DNA of 8,535 nt from an uncultured Paracoccus sp. (GCF_946221145.1 NZ_CAMIOH010000134.1:1-8535); one strand, 5' to 3'; numbered from the stretch's first letter, positions 1 to 5,740 are shown. The notes: generated by a model from the sequence alone, not told the origin. A program made the numbers and translations.

Positions 1-115
1 GAAACTCGGGGGCGGGGATGGGGGCGGGCCGTTCGGGATGCAAGGGAACGGTACTGCGGGCGACACGCGACCACAGTTCCTTGTCCTCGGGGGTCAGGCC
101 CCGGCGCCGGGCCAT
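1..115 (-). CDS. Smr/MutS-family protein, N-terminal fragment (cut by window edge)
   Basis: Read on the minus strand from the ATG at 115-113, the frame is open for 38 codons to the window edge and begins MARRRGLTPEDKELWSRV, followed by a Pro-rich stretch (PLHPERPAPIPAP). This basic start, the LTPED-x-LW motif and the Pro-rich linker are typical of the N-terminus of alphaproteobacterial Smr-domain proteins. In that family a C-terminal Smr domain (a DNA-nicking or RNA-cleaving fold, as in MutS2) follows the linker, but that domain lies outside the window. The start codon overlaps the stop of the Tim44-like gene (ATGA at 115-112), so the two are very probably translationally coupled. The family call rests on the short N-terminus only. 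The ATG and overlap are seen directly; the function is inferred from the family. Confidence 0.6.
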   Translation of the reverse strand, partial: MARRRGLTPEDKELWSRVARSTVPLHPERPAPIPAPEF

Positions 116-771
116 CAGCCGGTCGCGACCAATTGCCAGTTCGGATCGTCCTGGCCCATATGGCGGGCAAAGGTCCAGGTATCGCGCTGCTTGCGCGGCG
201 CCTTGGCATCGCCCTCGATCACGGTGCCGTCGGCATCGCGGGTGGCGGCGATCAGCTCGCCGACGAACCGGACGGACACCTCGGCCATGCCGGTGGCGGG
301 ATCGTATTCGGCCCCGGCCAGAGAGGTCTCTCGGGTGCCGATATACTGCGCCGTCACCGTCTGGCCTCTGGCCGCGCGGGCGTCGATCACCGACTGGAAC
401 GCCTGGGCCACGGGTTCGGACAGAAAGGCCCGCACCTCGGACAGATCGCCGCGTTCAAAGGCCATCAGGATCATCTCATAGGCCGATTTCGCGCCGTTCA
501 GGAAATCGGTGACGCCAAAGGACGGCTCGGCCGCCTTCATCGCGGCCAGGGCGTTGGCCGCCGCGCTGTCTGCCGGGGCATGGTCCAGGATGTCGTGGTC
601 TTCCTCGGTGGCGCTGCCCTCGATCACGTCGAAACGCGGGCGCGGCGTCTGCGGGGCATCGACCTGGGGCGGCTCGTATCCGCCGCGCGTGCCCAGGACG
701 TTGCGCAGCCGTAGGATCAGGAAAATCGCAATCCCTGCCAGGACAAGCAACTGCAACAGCGGGTTATTCAT
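115..771 (-). CDS. Tim44/TimA-family membrane-anchored protein
   Basis: This gene encodes 218 residues. Residues 5-22 are a single hydrophobic N-terminal segment (LLQLLVLAGIAIFLIL) and act as a membrane anchor. An acidic, Pro-rich linker follows (about 30-75), and a C-terminal Tim44-like domain runs from about 82 to 216, including FLNGAKSAYEMILMAFERGDL and the closing strand-rich part ending in WTFARHM. Tim44-like domains occur in the mitochondrial import motor; in alphaproteobacteria the related TimA proteins are putative membrane-associated adaptors of uncertain role. A purine-rich AAGAG (minus strand, 785-781) precedes the ATG. The gene is divergent from fxsA and its stop overlaps the smr start. 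In many Rhodobacterales, as I recall, an mltA gene separates timA from smr; it is absent here. The family call is firm, the function is not. Confidence 0.88.
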   Translation of the reverse strand: MNNPLLQLLVLAGIAIFLILRLRNVLGTRGGYEPPQVDAPQTPRPRFDVIEGSATEEDHDILDHAPADSAAANALAAMKAAEPSFGVTDFLNGAKSAYEMILMAFERGDLSEVRAFLSEPVAQAFQSVIDARAARGQTVTAQYIGTRETSLAGAEYDPATGMAEVSVRFVGELIAATRDADGTVIEGDAKAPRKQRDTWTFARHMGQDDPNWQLVATG

Positions 772-792
772 GCGATGGGCCTCTTATCCGTC

Positions 793-823
793 TTGGCTGG
801 TATCTGCGATCTGCGCCATTATG
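793..823. promoter_or_regulatory. Possible divergent promoter region for timA-like gene and fxsA
   Basis: In the 107-bp divergent gap, TTGGCT (793-798) and CATTAT (817-822), 18 bp apart, form a fair sigma-70-like pair reading toward fxsA. On the opposite strand CATAAT (823-818) is a good -10-like hexamer for the Tim44-like gene, but no convincing -35 is placed for it. The two -10 candidates overlap on opposite strands. This is motif inspection only. Confidence 0.3.
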
Positions 824-878
824 TAGGGACCAGGCGGGGGCAAGTCCAGTTATCCCCGGCCGGGAAAGGGGATTCCGC

Positions 879-1412
879 ATGTGGTTGTTATGGCTGTTCG
901 TCCTTCTGCCCATCGTCGAGATCGCGCTGTTCATCCAGGTGGGCGGGCTGATCGGGGTCTGGGCGACGCTGGGCCTGGTGGTGCTGTCCTTCGTGCTGGG
1001 CGTGGCGGTGATCCGCAGCCAGGGCAACCAGGCCTGGGTCCAGGCGCAGCGCAGCCTGGCGGAATTGCGCGACCCGTCGCGGCTGCTGGCCCATGGGATG
1101 ATGCGGATCCTGGCCGGTATGCTGCTGATCGTGCCGGGGTTCCTGACCGATGCGCTTGGGCTGCTGCTGCTGATCGCGCCGGTGCGCGACCTGATCATGC
1201 GCCAGGCGTCGCGGCGGATGCGGGTGACGACCGTCCACATGGCGCGGCGCGAAACGCACCGCCCGCCCTATGCCGGCGGGGTGATCGACGCCGATTACGT
1301 GGTCGAGGACGAGCCGTCGTCCGACGCCCCGCGCCCGCCCCTGGATCTGCCCGAGGATTTGCCCGATGACGGTCCGGCGCCGCGCGGCAATTCCGGCTGG
1401 ACGCGGCATTGA
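879..1412 (+). CDS. fxsA: FxsA family inner-membrane protein
   Basis: This gene encodes 177 residues. The first ~105 are the FxsA domain: hydrophobic helices at about 3-20 and 25-45, the motif GVAVIRSQGNQAW at about 41-53, and a third hydrophobic region (about 72-100) containing GMLLIVPGFLTDALGLLLL, which is highly characteristic of the family. The C-terminal ~70 residues are polar, acidic and Pro-rich and are probably cytoplasmic and disordered. FxsA was named in E. coli for suppressing F-plasmid exclusion of phage T7; its molecular activity is not established. AAAGGG at 865-870 sits 8 nt before the ATG and supports this start. It is the first gene of a plus-strand run with secB, 57 nt downstream, and the HD hydrolase, and may be co-transcribed with them. 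Confidence 0.93.
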   Translation: MWLLWLFVLLPIVEIALFIQVGGLIGVWATLGLVVLSFVLGVAVIRSQGNQAWVQAQRSLAELRDPSRLLAHGMMRILAGMLLIVPGFLTDALGLLLLIAPVRDLIMRQASRRMRVTTVHMARRETHRPPYAGGVIDADYVVEDEPSSDAPRPPLDLPEDLPDDGPAPRGNSGWTRH

Positions 1413-1469
1413 GACCATGGCCCGCGCCTGATAGAAGGCGGCCAGCACCGATCCTTCAAGGAAACCATC

Positions 1470-1982
1470 ATGGCCGACGATACCACCCCCAACGGCGCGG
1501 CGCCCGCAGCCCCGCAAGTGCGGATGCAGATTCTGGCGCAATATATCCGCGACATGTCCTTTGAAAACGCGGTGGCGACCAAGGGCGCACCCCAGGGCGA
1601 GGTTCAGCCCGAAATCACCGTGCAGGTCAGCCTGGACGCCCGCAAGCGCGCCGGCGACAACCAATACGAGGTGATTTCCAAGTTCCGCGTCACCTCGACC
1701 AACAAGGGCGACAACTCGACCCTGTTCCTGGCCGAGCTGGATTACGGCGGCGTGTTCCTGATCGAGGGCGTGCCCGAAGACCAGATGCACCCCTTCCTGA
1801 TGATCGAATGCCCGCGGATGCTGTTTCCCTTCGTGCGCCGCATCATCTCGGACGTGACGCGCGACGGGGGCTTCCCGCCCTTCAACATGGATCCGGTGGA
1901 TTTCGTGGCGCTGTATCGTCAGGAACTGGCCCGCCGGGCGCAGTCCCAGCAGGCCGCGCCCGCCGATCAGCGCCTGTCCTGA
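1470..1982 (+). CDS. secB: Protein-export chaperone SecB
   Basis: This gene encodes 170 residues, close to the usual SecB length in alphaproteobacteria. The body from QVRMQILAQYIRDMSFENAV (16-35) onward is standard SecB. Family hallmarks include LAELDYGGVFLIEGVPEDQMHPFLMIECPRMLFPFVRRIISDVTRDGGFPPF, quoted here in two parts: the LAELDYGG strand and the CPRMLFPF-RR-IISD helix. MDPVDF-ALY follows near the C-terminus. SecB is a tetrameric cytoplasmic chaperone that holds precursors unfolded and delivers them to SecA. AAGGAAA at 1458-1464 lies 5 nt before the ATG. The N-terminal tail is short and Ala/Pro-rich, and the C-terminal tail is Gln/Ala-rich. The next gene starts 4 nt after the stop, which implies coupling. 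Confidence 0.97.
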   Translation: MADDTTPNGAAPAAPQVRMQILAQYIRDMSFENAVATKGAPQGEVQPEITVQVSLDARKRAGDNQYEVISKFRVTSTNKGDNSTLFLAELDYGGVFLIEGVPEDQMHPFLMIECPRMLFPFVRRIISDVTRDGGFPPFNMDPVDFVALYRQELARRAQSQQAAPADQRLS

Positions 1983-1986
1983 GCGC

Positions 1987-2586
1987 ATGGCGGCAAGGCC
2001 ACGCCGCGCCTGGCAGCGGATGCTGTCGGGCCGGCGTCTGGATCTGCTGGATCCGACGCCGCTGGACATCGAGATCACCGACATCGCCCACGGGCTGGCC
2101 TTCGTGGCCCGCTGGAACGGCCAGACCCGGGGCGACTGGCCCTATTCCGTGGCCGAACATTCGCTGCTGGTGGAAGACATTCTGGGGCGCCTGCATCCGG
2201 GGATTGAAACCCGCTGGCGGCTGGCCGCGCTGTTGCACGACGCGCCAGAATATGTGATCGGCGACATGATTTCCCCGGTCAAAGCGGCGCTGGGCGCCGA
2301 ATATGGCCGGATGGACGAACGCCTGGCCGCCGCAATTCACCAGCGCTTCGGCCTGCCGCAGGTTCTGCCTGCGGCGATCAAAACGAAAATCAAGATGGCG
2401 GACCGGATTTCAGCCCGGCTGGAGGCCGTTCAGATCGCCGGCTTCACCGAGCCCGAGGCCCGGCGCCTTTTCCCGTTGCAGAATGACGCCATCATATCCG
2501 TCCTGAGCCTTCGGATACGCCCCCCGGCCCAGGCACGGGCAGCGTTTCTGGACCGCTTCGCGATGCTGATGGACAGTCCTGCCTGA
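1987..2586 (+). CDS. HD-domain phosphohydrolase (YfbR-like)
   Basis: This gene encodes 199 residues. The metal-binding residues of the HD superfamily are in place: H58 (SVAEHS), H84-D85 (LLHDAPEYVIGD) and D139 (KMADRIS). E88 and the R42-W43 pair just upstream match the arrangement in YfbR-type 5'-deoxynucleotidases, so dephosphorylation of a nucleotide is the likely reaction, but the substrate cannot be fixed from sequence. I chose the ATG at 1987 because residues 7-22 (RAWQRMLSGRRLDLLD) look like part of the conserved domain and would be lost with the ATG at 2020. No clear Shine-Dalgarno precedes it. With a 4-nt gap from the secB stop, re-initiation from secB is likely. It is followed by a strong hairpin and then converges on hvrA. 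Confidence 0.88.
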   Translation: MAARPRRAWQRMLSGRRLDLLDPTPLDIEITDIAHGLAFVARWNGQTRGDWPYSVAEHSLLVEDILGRLHPGIETRWRLAALLHDAPEYVIGDMISPVKAALGAEYGRMDERLAAAIHQRFGLPQVLPAAIKTKIKMADRISARLEAVQIAGFTEPEARRLFPLQNDAIISVLSLRIRPPAQARAAFLDRFAMLMDSPA

Positions 2587-2588
2587 TC

Positions 2589-2616
2589 AGGCCGTCCGGT
2601 GCCGGGCGGCCTTGTC
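2589..2616 (+). terminator. Hairpin terminator of the fxsA-secB-HD run
   Basis: Three bases after the HD gene stop, AGGCCGTCCG (2589-2598) pairs with CGGGCGGCCT (2603-2612) across a GTGC tetraloop. All ten pairs form in the plus-strand RNA, counting one U-G wobble. In the minus-strand RNA that position is a C-A mismatch, so the hairpin is better formed for plus-strand transcripts. The trailing tract (TTGTC) is weak in T, so efficiency as an intrinsic terminator is uncertain. It separates the HD gene from the convergent hvrA. Confidence 0.6.
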
Positions 2617-2626
2617 GGAATGACGA

Positions 2627-2953
2627 TCAGATCAGCAGGTCGTCCAGCTGCTTGCCGCCTTCCAGATTTTCCTGAACCCAGCGCGGTTTGCGGCCACGGC
2701 CCGTCCAGGTCATCGTCGGATCGCTGGGATTTGCGTATTTGGGGGCAACCGTGCCGGACCGCCGGGTCTTGGCGCCCGTCAGGTCGGCCAGGTTGAAACC
2801 ATGTTCACGGGCCGCTTCTTCCACCGCCGCCAGGGCTTCGCGGCGTTTCCGATCCTCATAAGAGTTTATCGCCCGGTCCAGTTTTCCCCGAAGATCACGC
2901 AGCTCTTTAAGCGTCATCTTGTCCAGGTCAATGCTCATTTCGTTTTCATCCAT
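2627..2953 (-). CDS. hvrA: H-NS family nucleoid protein, HvrA-like
   Basis: This gene encodes 108 residues. Residues about 12-50 are a charged, helical, coiled-coil-like oligomerisation region. The C-terminal DNA-binding core is PKYANPSDPTMTWTGRGRKP-RW (71-92), which contains the GRGRKP minor-groove hook of the H-NS/HvrA/BpH3 family. In Rhodobacter capsulatus hvrA lies directly downstream of regA and modulates photosynthesis genes in response to light; here it occupies the same place, 62 bp after regA, which supports the symbol. No photosynthesis gene is in the window, so the targets are unknown. The start is unsure: the ATG at 2953 has no good Shine-Dalgarno, and the in-frame ATG at 2938 (MSIDLDKM) fits the usual family N-terminus as well. 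The hvrB-ahcY genes that follow in R. capsulatus are not here. Confidence 0.88.
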   Translation of the reverse strand: MDENEMSIDLDKMTLKELRDLRGKLDRAINSYEDRKRREALAAVEEAAREHGFNLADLTGAKTRRSGTVAPKYANPSDPTMTWTGRGRKPRWVQENLEGGKQLDDLLI

Positions 2954-3015
2954 ACCGAATTGCTAATTGTCAATTTGATACAGGTCGGTTTGAATTACAA
3001 GATGGCTTAATATCT
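2954..3015 (-). promoter_or_regulatory. AT-rich regA-hvrA spacer with AATTG repeats
   Basis: This 62-bp spacer is strikingly AT-rich against its surroundings. AATTG occurs at 2958-2962 and 2965-2969, and the inverse CAATT at 2971-2975; the last two make an 11-bp palindrome (AATTG-T-CAATT). On the minus strand TTGACA occurs at 2973-2968, but a -10 placed 17 bp downstream would fall inside hvrA (GATGAA), so I do not call a promoter from it. AT-rich DNA is the preferred substrate of H-NS-type proteins, so autoregulation by HvrA is possible (inference). Confidence 0.35.
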
Positions 3016-3576
3016 TTATCGGGGTCCGCGCTTGGCAAGAATGCGCTGAAGCGTGCGCCGATGCATATGCAGCCGCCGGGCTGTTTCGCTGACATTGCGG
3101 TCGCATTGTTCATAAACCCGTTGAATATGTTCCCATCTGACCCGATCGGCGGACATTGGATTATCAGGGGGCGGCGGCAGGGCTTCTCCGCTGGACAGTA
3201 ACGCAGACGTTACGTCATTTGCGTCGGCGGGCTTGGCCAGATAATCGGTCGCACCCATCTTTACCGCCGCAACGGCCGTGGCGATGGCGCCATAGCCGGT
3301 CAGGACGATGATCCGCGCATCCGCCCGCAGGTCGCGCAGCGCCTCGACCACGTCCAGACCGTTGCCGTCTTCCAGCCGCAGGTCGATCACCGCATAGGCG
3401 GGCGGCTGGCTGCGGATCATCGACAGGGCATCCGTGACGCTGACGGCAGTGCGGGTGGCAAAGCCGCGCTTTTCCATCGCGCGCGCCAGCCGGGTCACGA
3501 AGATTTCGTCATCGTCCACCAGCAGCAGCGAGGGATCGGGACCGGGTTGCATCCCGGCATTCATGTCTTGGTCCAT
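3016..3576 (-). CDS. regA: Redox response regulator RegA (PrrA/ActR family)
   Basis: From the chosen ATG this is 186 residues, matching the ~184 usual for RegA/PrrA/ActR. The receiver domain carries the acidic pocket LLVDDDE, the phospho-acceptor Asp in YAVIDLRLEDGNGLDVVE (D65 in this numbering), the Thr in IIVLTGYGAIATAVAAVKMG and the Lys in DYLAKPAD. A Pro-rich linker (ALPPPPDNPMSADRVRWEHI) and a Fis-type helix-turn-helix follow (CDRNVSETARRLHMHRRTLQ plus RILAKR), nearly invariant in the family. It is the DNA-binding partner of RegB and controls respiration, nitrogen and carbon fixation or denitrification, depending on species. The start is ambiguous: AGGG lies 4 nt before 3576. ATGs at 3591, 3579 and 3564 and a TTG at 3636 are also in frame, and 3591 has an AGGA with no spacing. 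It lies between senC and hvrA, as in Rhodobacter. Confidence 0.95.
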   Translation of the reverse strand: MDQDMNAGMQPGPDPSLLLVDDDEIFVTRLARAMEKRGFATRTAVSVTDALSMIRSQPPAYAVIDLRLEDGNGLDVVEALRDLRADARIIVLTGYGAIATAVAAVKMGATDYLAKPADANDVTSALLSSGEALPPPPDNPMSADRVRWEHIQRVYEQCDRNVSETARRLHMHRRTLQRILAKRGPR

Positions 3577-3602
3577 CATGCCCTGTGCCATTCCTGGGTA
3601 AA

Positions 3603-3616
3603 CGGCAAGATTGCCG
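3603..3616 (-). repeat. Inverted repeat between senC and regA
   Basis: CGGCAA (3603-3608) and TTGCCG (3611-3616) form a perfect 6-bp inverted repeat separated by 2 nt. On the minus strand it is followed by TTTACCC. It lies between the senC stop and the regA ATG at 3576. It could be a weak attenuator or an RNA processing or stability element; stem and T-tract are too short for a confident terminator. Confidence 0.35.
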
Positions 3617-3643
3617 CAAGGACGGGACGGGGGCAATCACTTC

Positions 3644-4273
3644 TCAGCCAAGCGCATCCACGAAGCAGCCCACGCGTTCGGCCATCGCCTCGGGGGCGGT
3701 ATCGCGCGGGAAAAAGGCGACGGTCCGGTTTCCGGGCATGACCAGATAGGTATTGGTCATGTGATCGACCAGGTAATATTCCTGATCATCCTCGTCATTG
3801 GCCTTGTAGTAATTCCGCCAGCCCTTGTTGACGGCCGCGATCTCCTCCTCGGATCCGGTCAGGCCGATCATGTCGCCCGGAAACAGGCTGGTGAAATCGG
3901 CGACCACCTCGGGCGTGTCGCGGCGCGGATCGACCGTGACGAACACCGTCTGCACGTCCGTGTCCCGTTCGGCCAGCAGGGCTGCGGCCTCGGCATTGCG
4001 GGCGCTGTCCAGCGGGCAGACATCCGGGCAGAACGTATAGCCGAAATACAACAGCGACGGCTTGGTAAAGACCTGCTCGGCCGTGACGCGCTGCCCGTCC
4101 TGGCGGGTCAGGGTGAAATCGGTGCCAAAGCTGTCCATGCCGCCCGCAACCACGCCGCTGCCGCATTGGGCAAGCTGGTCGCCGCCGTCGCGGCTGGCCA
4201 GCCAGGCGCCGCCCGCGCCCAGCAGCGCCAGGGCGGCAACGGTTCCGATCAGCAGGATCTTGCGGTCGGCCAT
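3644..4273 (-). CDS. senC: SCO1/SenC/PrrC family copper-binding thioredoxin-fold protein
   Basis: This gene encodes 209 residues from the ATG at 4273, which has a textbook AAGGAG (minus strand 4285-4280) 6 nt upstream; the frame also opens from a TTG at 4336, which I reject. Residues 5-25 form an N-terminal membrane anchor, and the thioredoxin-like domain then lies in the periplasm. The copper-binding set is complete: FGYTFCPDVCP (C82, C86) and the distal His in LVDHMTNTYLV (H171), together with FVTVDPRRDTPE. Two more cysteines, C37 after the anchor and C203 near the end, could form a structural disulfide. SenC/PrrC delivers copper to cbb3- or aa3-type cytochrome oxidase, and in Rhodobacter it also affects the RegB/RegA signal. 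It is the first gene of the senC-regA-hvrA unit and is divergent from regB. Confidence 0.95.
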   Translation of the reverse strand: MADRKILLIGTVAALALLGAGGAWLASRDGGDQLAQCGSGVVAGGMDSFGTDFTLTRQDGQRVTAEQVFTKPSLLYFGYTFCPDVCPLDSARNAEAAALLAERDTDVQTVFVTVDPRRDTPEVVADFTSLFPGDMIGLTGSEEEIAAVNKGWRNYYKANDEDDQEYYLVDHMTNTYLVMPGNRTVAFFPRDTAPEAMAERVGCFVDALG

Positions 4274-4281
4274 GATCGTCT

Positions 4282-4329
4282 CCTTGATAAGCGGCGCATT
4301 GATCGCCCATCCCGCCCGGCGTATCAAGG
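4282..4329. promoter_or_regulatory. Divergent senC/regB regulatory region with mirrored TATCAAGG leaders
   Basis: The 62-bp gap between senC and regB carries a perfect 8-bp inverted repeat: CCTTGATA (4282-4289) and TATCAAGG (4322-4329). As a result each gene's transcript contains TATCAAGG running into its Shine-Dalgarno. Between the arms lies GCGGC-N6-ATCGC (4291-4306), which resembles the RegA/PrrA site form GCGNC-Nx-GNCGC with one mismatch. TTGATC (4299-4304) and TATCAA (4322-4327), 17 bp apart, are a possible promoter for regB that would give an almost leaderless message. The repeat is seen directly; the promoter and RegA site are inferences. Confidence 0.4.
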
Positions 4330-4335
4330 CCCGCA

Positions 4336-5676
4336 ATGTCGCACCCCGCCGGATGCCAACCCCGCTTCATGCCCGAACCGATCATCCCCCTTTCCGGTCC
4401 CGCCCCCCAGGCCGAGCCGATCCGGATGCGCACCCTGGTCCTGCTGCGGTGGTTCGCCATCGCCGGGCAGATGGCGGCCGTGGTGGTCGCGCATCTGATG
4501 GGCATCGGCTTTGCCTTCGGCCCGGTGCTGGCGCTGATCGCTGCCGCGATCGTGCTGAATCTGTGGCAGGGGTTGTGGCCGCGCCGCCGCACCTCGGCCC
4601 GGATGGCGGTGGTCCATCTCAGCTTCGACGTGATCCAGATCTCGGCGCTGATGGCCTTGACCGGGGGGCTGGCCAATCCCTTCGCGCTGCTGGTCCTGGC
4701 GCCGGTGACGGTGGCCGCGGCGACCCTGGATACGCGGCAGACGGTGGCCCTGGGCCTGGCGACGATGATCCTGATCTCGCTGGCATCGCGCTTTGCACTG
4801 CCGTTGCACGACGCGGGCGGGCGCGAGCTGATACTGGCGCCGGTGCTGGCGCTTGGACACTGGGCGGCGCTGATGATCGGCGTGGTGTTCTTTGCGGGCT
4901 ATGCGCATCGGGTGACGGCGGAACTCCAGGCGACCTCGAACGCGCTGTTCGCGACCCAGATGGCGCTGGCGCGCGAACAGCGGCTGCAACATCTGGGCGG
5001 CGTCGTGGCGGCGGCCGCGCACGAAATGGGCACCCCCCTGGCCACCATCAAGCTGATCGCCGCCGAACTGGCGGACGAGCTGGACGGCCGCCCCGATCTG
5101 CAAGCCGACGCCATCGCGCTGCGCGATTCGGCGGTGCGCTGCGGCGACATCCTGCGCAGCATGGGCCGGGCGGGCAAGGACGACCTGCACCTGCGCAGCG
5201 CGCCCCTGCGCACGGTGCTGGAGGATGCGGCCGAACCCCATGCCGGGCGCGGTCCTGTCGTGACGATCAACGCCGACGGACCCCAGATCCGCCGCGATCC
5301 CGCCGTCATCCATGCGCTGCGCAACCTGATCCAGAACGCCGTTGATTTCGCGGCCAGCCGGGTGACCATCGACGCCCAGTCCGGCGACGGCTGGCTGGCG
5401 GTGACGATCCGCGATGACGGGCCAGGCTATTCGCCAGCCCTGCTGGCGCGGATCGGCGATCCCTACCTGACCAGCAAGCGCGGCGGTCCGCAGCGCGATG
5501 GTTACGACGGCATGGGCCTGGGCCTGTTCATCGCCAAGACGCTGCTGGAACGGTCGGGCGCGCGGCTGGATTTCGACAATGGCGGGCCGGGGGCAATCGT
5601 GACGGTCCGCTGGCCGCTGGACCGCATCGCCGCCGATGCCCGCGCGGCCCTGGGCGACAATCCCAGAATGACATGA
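4336..5676 (+). CDS. regB: Redox sensor histidine kinase RegB (PrrB/ActS family)
   Basis: This gene encodes 446 residues. Six hydrophobic membrane segments lie within about 33-190. The conserved quinone-binding heptapeptide GGLANPF is at 110-116. The H-box AAAAHEMGTPLATIKL gives phospho-His H229, and RCGDILRSMGRAGKDD (268-283) contains the redox-active cysteine (C269) that corresponds to Cys265 of R. capsulatus RegB. The ATPase domain has the N-box (ALRNLIQNAVDFA, N334), G1 (RDDGPG, 359-364) and G2 (GMGLGLFIA, 392-400). RegB senses redox state through the quinone pool and the cysteine and phosphorylates RegA. All sensing and catalytic residues I can check are intact. The ATG at 4336 has AAGG (4326-4329) 6 nt upstream; an ATG at 4369 is the alternative. 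Confidence 0.96.
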   Translation: MSHPAGCQPRFMPEPIIPLSGPAPQAEPIRMRTLVLLRWFAIAGQMAAVVVAHLMGIGFAFGPVLALIAAAIVLNLWQGLWPRRRTSARMAVVHLSFDVIQISALMALTGGLANPFALLVLAPVTVAAATLDTRQTVALGLATMILISLASRFALPLHDAGGRELILAPVLALGHWAALMIGVVFFAGYAHRVTAELQATSNALFATQMALAREQRLQHLGGVVAAAAHEMGTPLATIKLIAAELADELDGRPDLQADAIALRDSAVRCGDILRSMGRAGKDDLHLRSAPLRTVLEDAAEPHAGRGPVVTINADGPQIRRDPAVIHALRNLIQNAVDFAASRVTIDAQSGDGWLAVTIRDDGPGYSPALLARIGDPYLTSKRGGPQRDGYDGMGLGLFIAKTLLERSGARLDFDNGGPGAIVTVRWPLDRIAADARAALGDNPRMT

Positions 5677-5683
5677 CGTTTTT

Positions 5684-5698
5684 TTAACTGTTCGTTAA
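5684..5698. promoter_or_regulatory. CtrA-type binding box TTAA-N7-TTAA
   Basis: TTAA (5684-5687), seven bases, then TTAA (5695-5698) exactly match the full CtrA box of alphaproteobacteria. A further TTAA half-site is at 5710-5713. The box sits 42 bp upstream of the PAS-protein ATG and just after the regB stop, in the only AT-rich patch of this stretch. CtrA binding is inferred from the motif. Confidence 0.6.
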
Positions 5699-5703
5699 AT
5701 CCG

Positions 5704-5734
5704 TTCGCGTTAAGGTTGTTCAAACGCGAAGGAG
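5704..5734 (+). promoter_or_regulatory. Hairpin abutting the Shine-Dalgarno of the PAS-domain gene
   Basis: TTCGCGTT (5704-5711) and AACGCGAA (5723-5730) form a perfect 8-bp inverted repeat with an 11-nt loop. The 3' arm shares its last AA with the Shine-Dalgarno AAGGAG (5729-5734), which lies 6 nt before the ATG at 5741. The hairpin could limit ribosome access, or the palindrome could be a protein-binding site; the sequence does not decide. Confidence 0.45.
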
Positions 5735-5740
5735 CTTTGG

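Noticed and set aside
1452..1462. TCCTT-C-AAGGA palindrome around the secB Shine-Dalgarno
   Set aside because: A one-base loop cannot form a hairpin, and purine-rich ribosome-binding sites often produce such chance repeats.
888..2084. Long open frame (398 codons) on the minus strand across fxsA and secB
   Set aside because: It is antisense to two clear, well-conserved genes, has the His/Arg/Gln-rich composition typical of the complementary frame of high-GC genes, and shows no domain.
2968..2973. TTGACA on the minus strand as the -35 of an hvrA promoter
   Set aside because: A -10 at normal spacing would lie inside the hvrA coding sequence and reads GATGAA, so it could not drive the full gene.
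4284..4304. FNR/FixK-type site suggested by TTGAT words in the senC/regB gap
   Set aside because: The matching ATCAA half at the required 4-bp spacing is absent for either TTGAT word; the ATCAA at 4323-4327 is far too distant.
4274..4336. Extended senC start at TTG 4336
   Set aside because: The ATG at 4273 has an ideal AAGGAG and begins right before the membrane anchor; the extension overlaps the regB start codon and has no family similarity.
3611..4498. Long open frame (295 codons) on the plus strand across senC and the start of regB
   Set aside because: It is antisense to senC, which has a full set of family motifs; the translated product has no recognisable domain and overlaps the divergent promoter region.
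5650..5685. Possible intrinsic terminator of regB (CTGGG/CCCAG stem, then a run of seven T)
   Set aside because: The stem is only 5 bp, lies inside the regB coding sequence and is separated from the T-run by 12 bases; the T-run also merges with the CtrA-type box. Not a credible intrinsic terminator.
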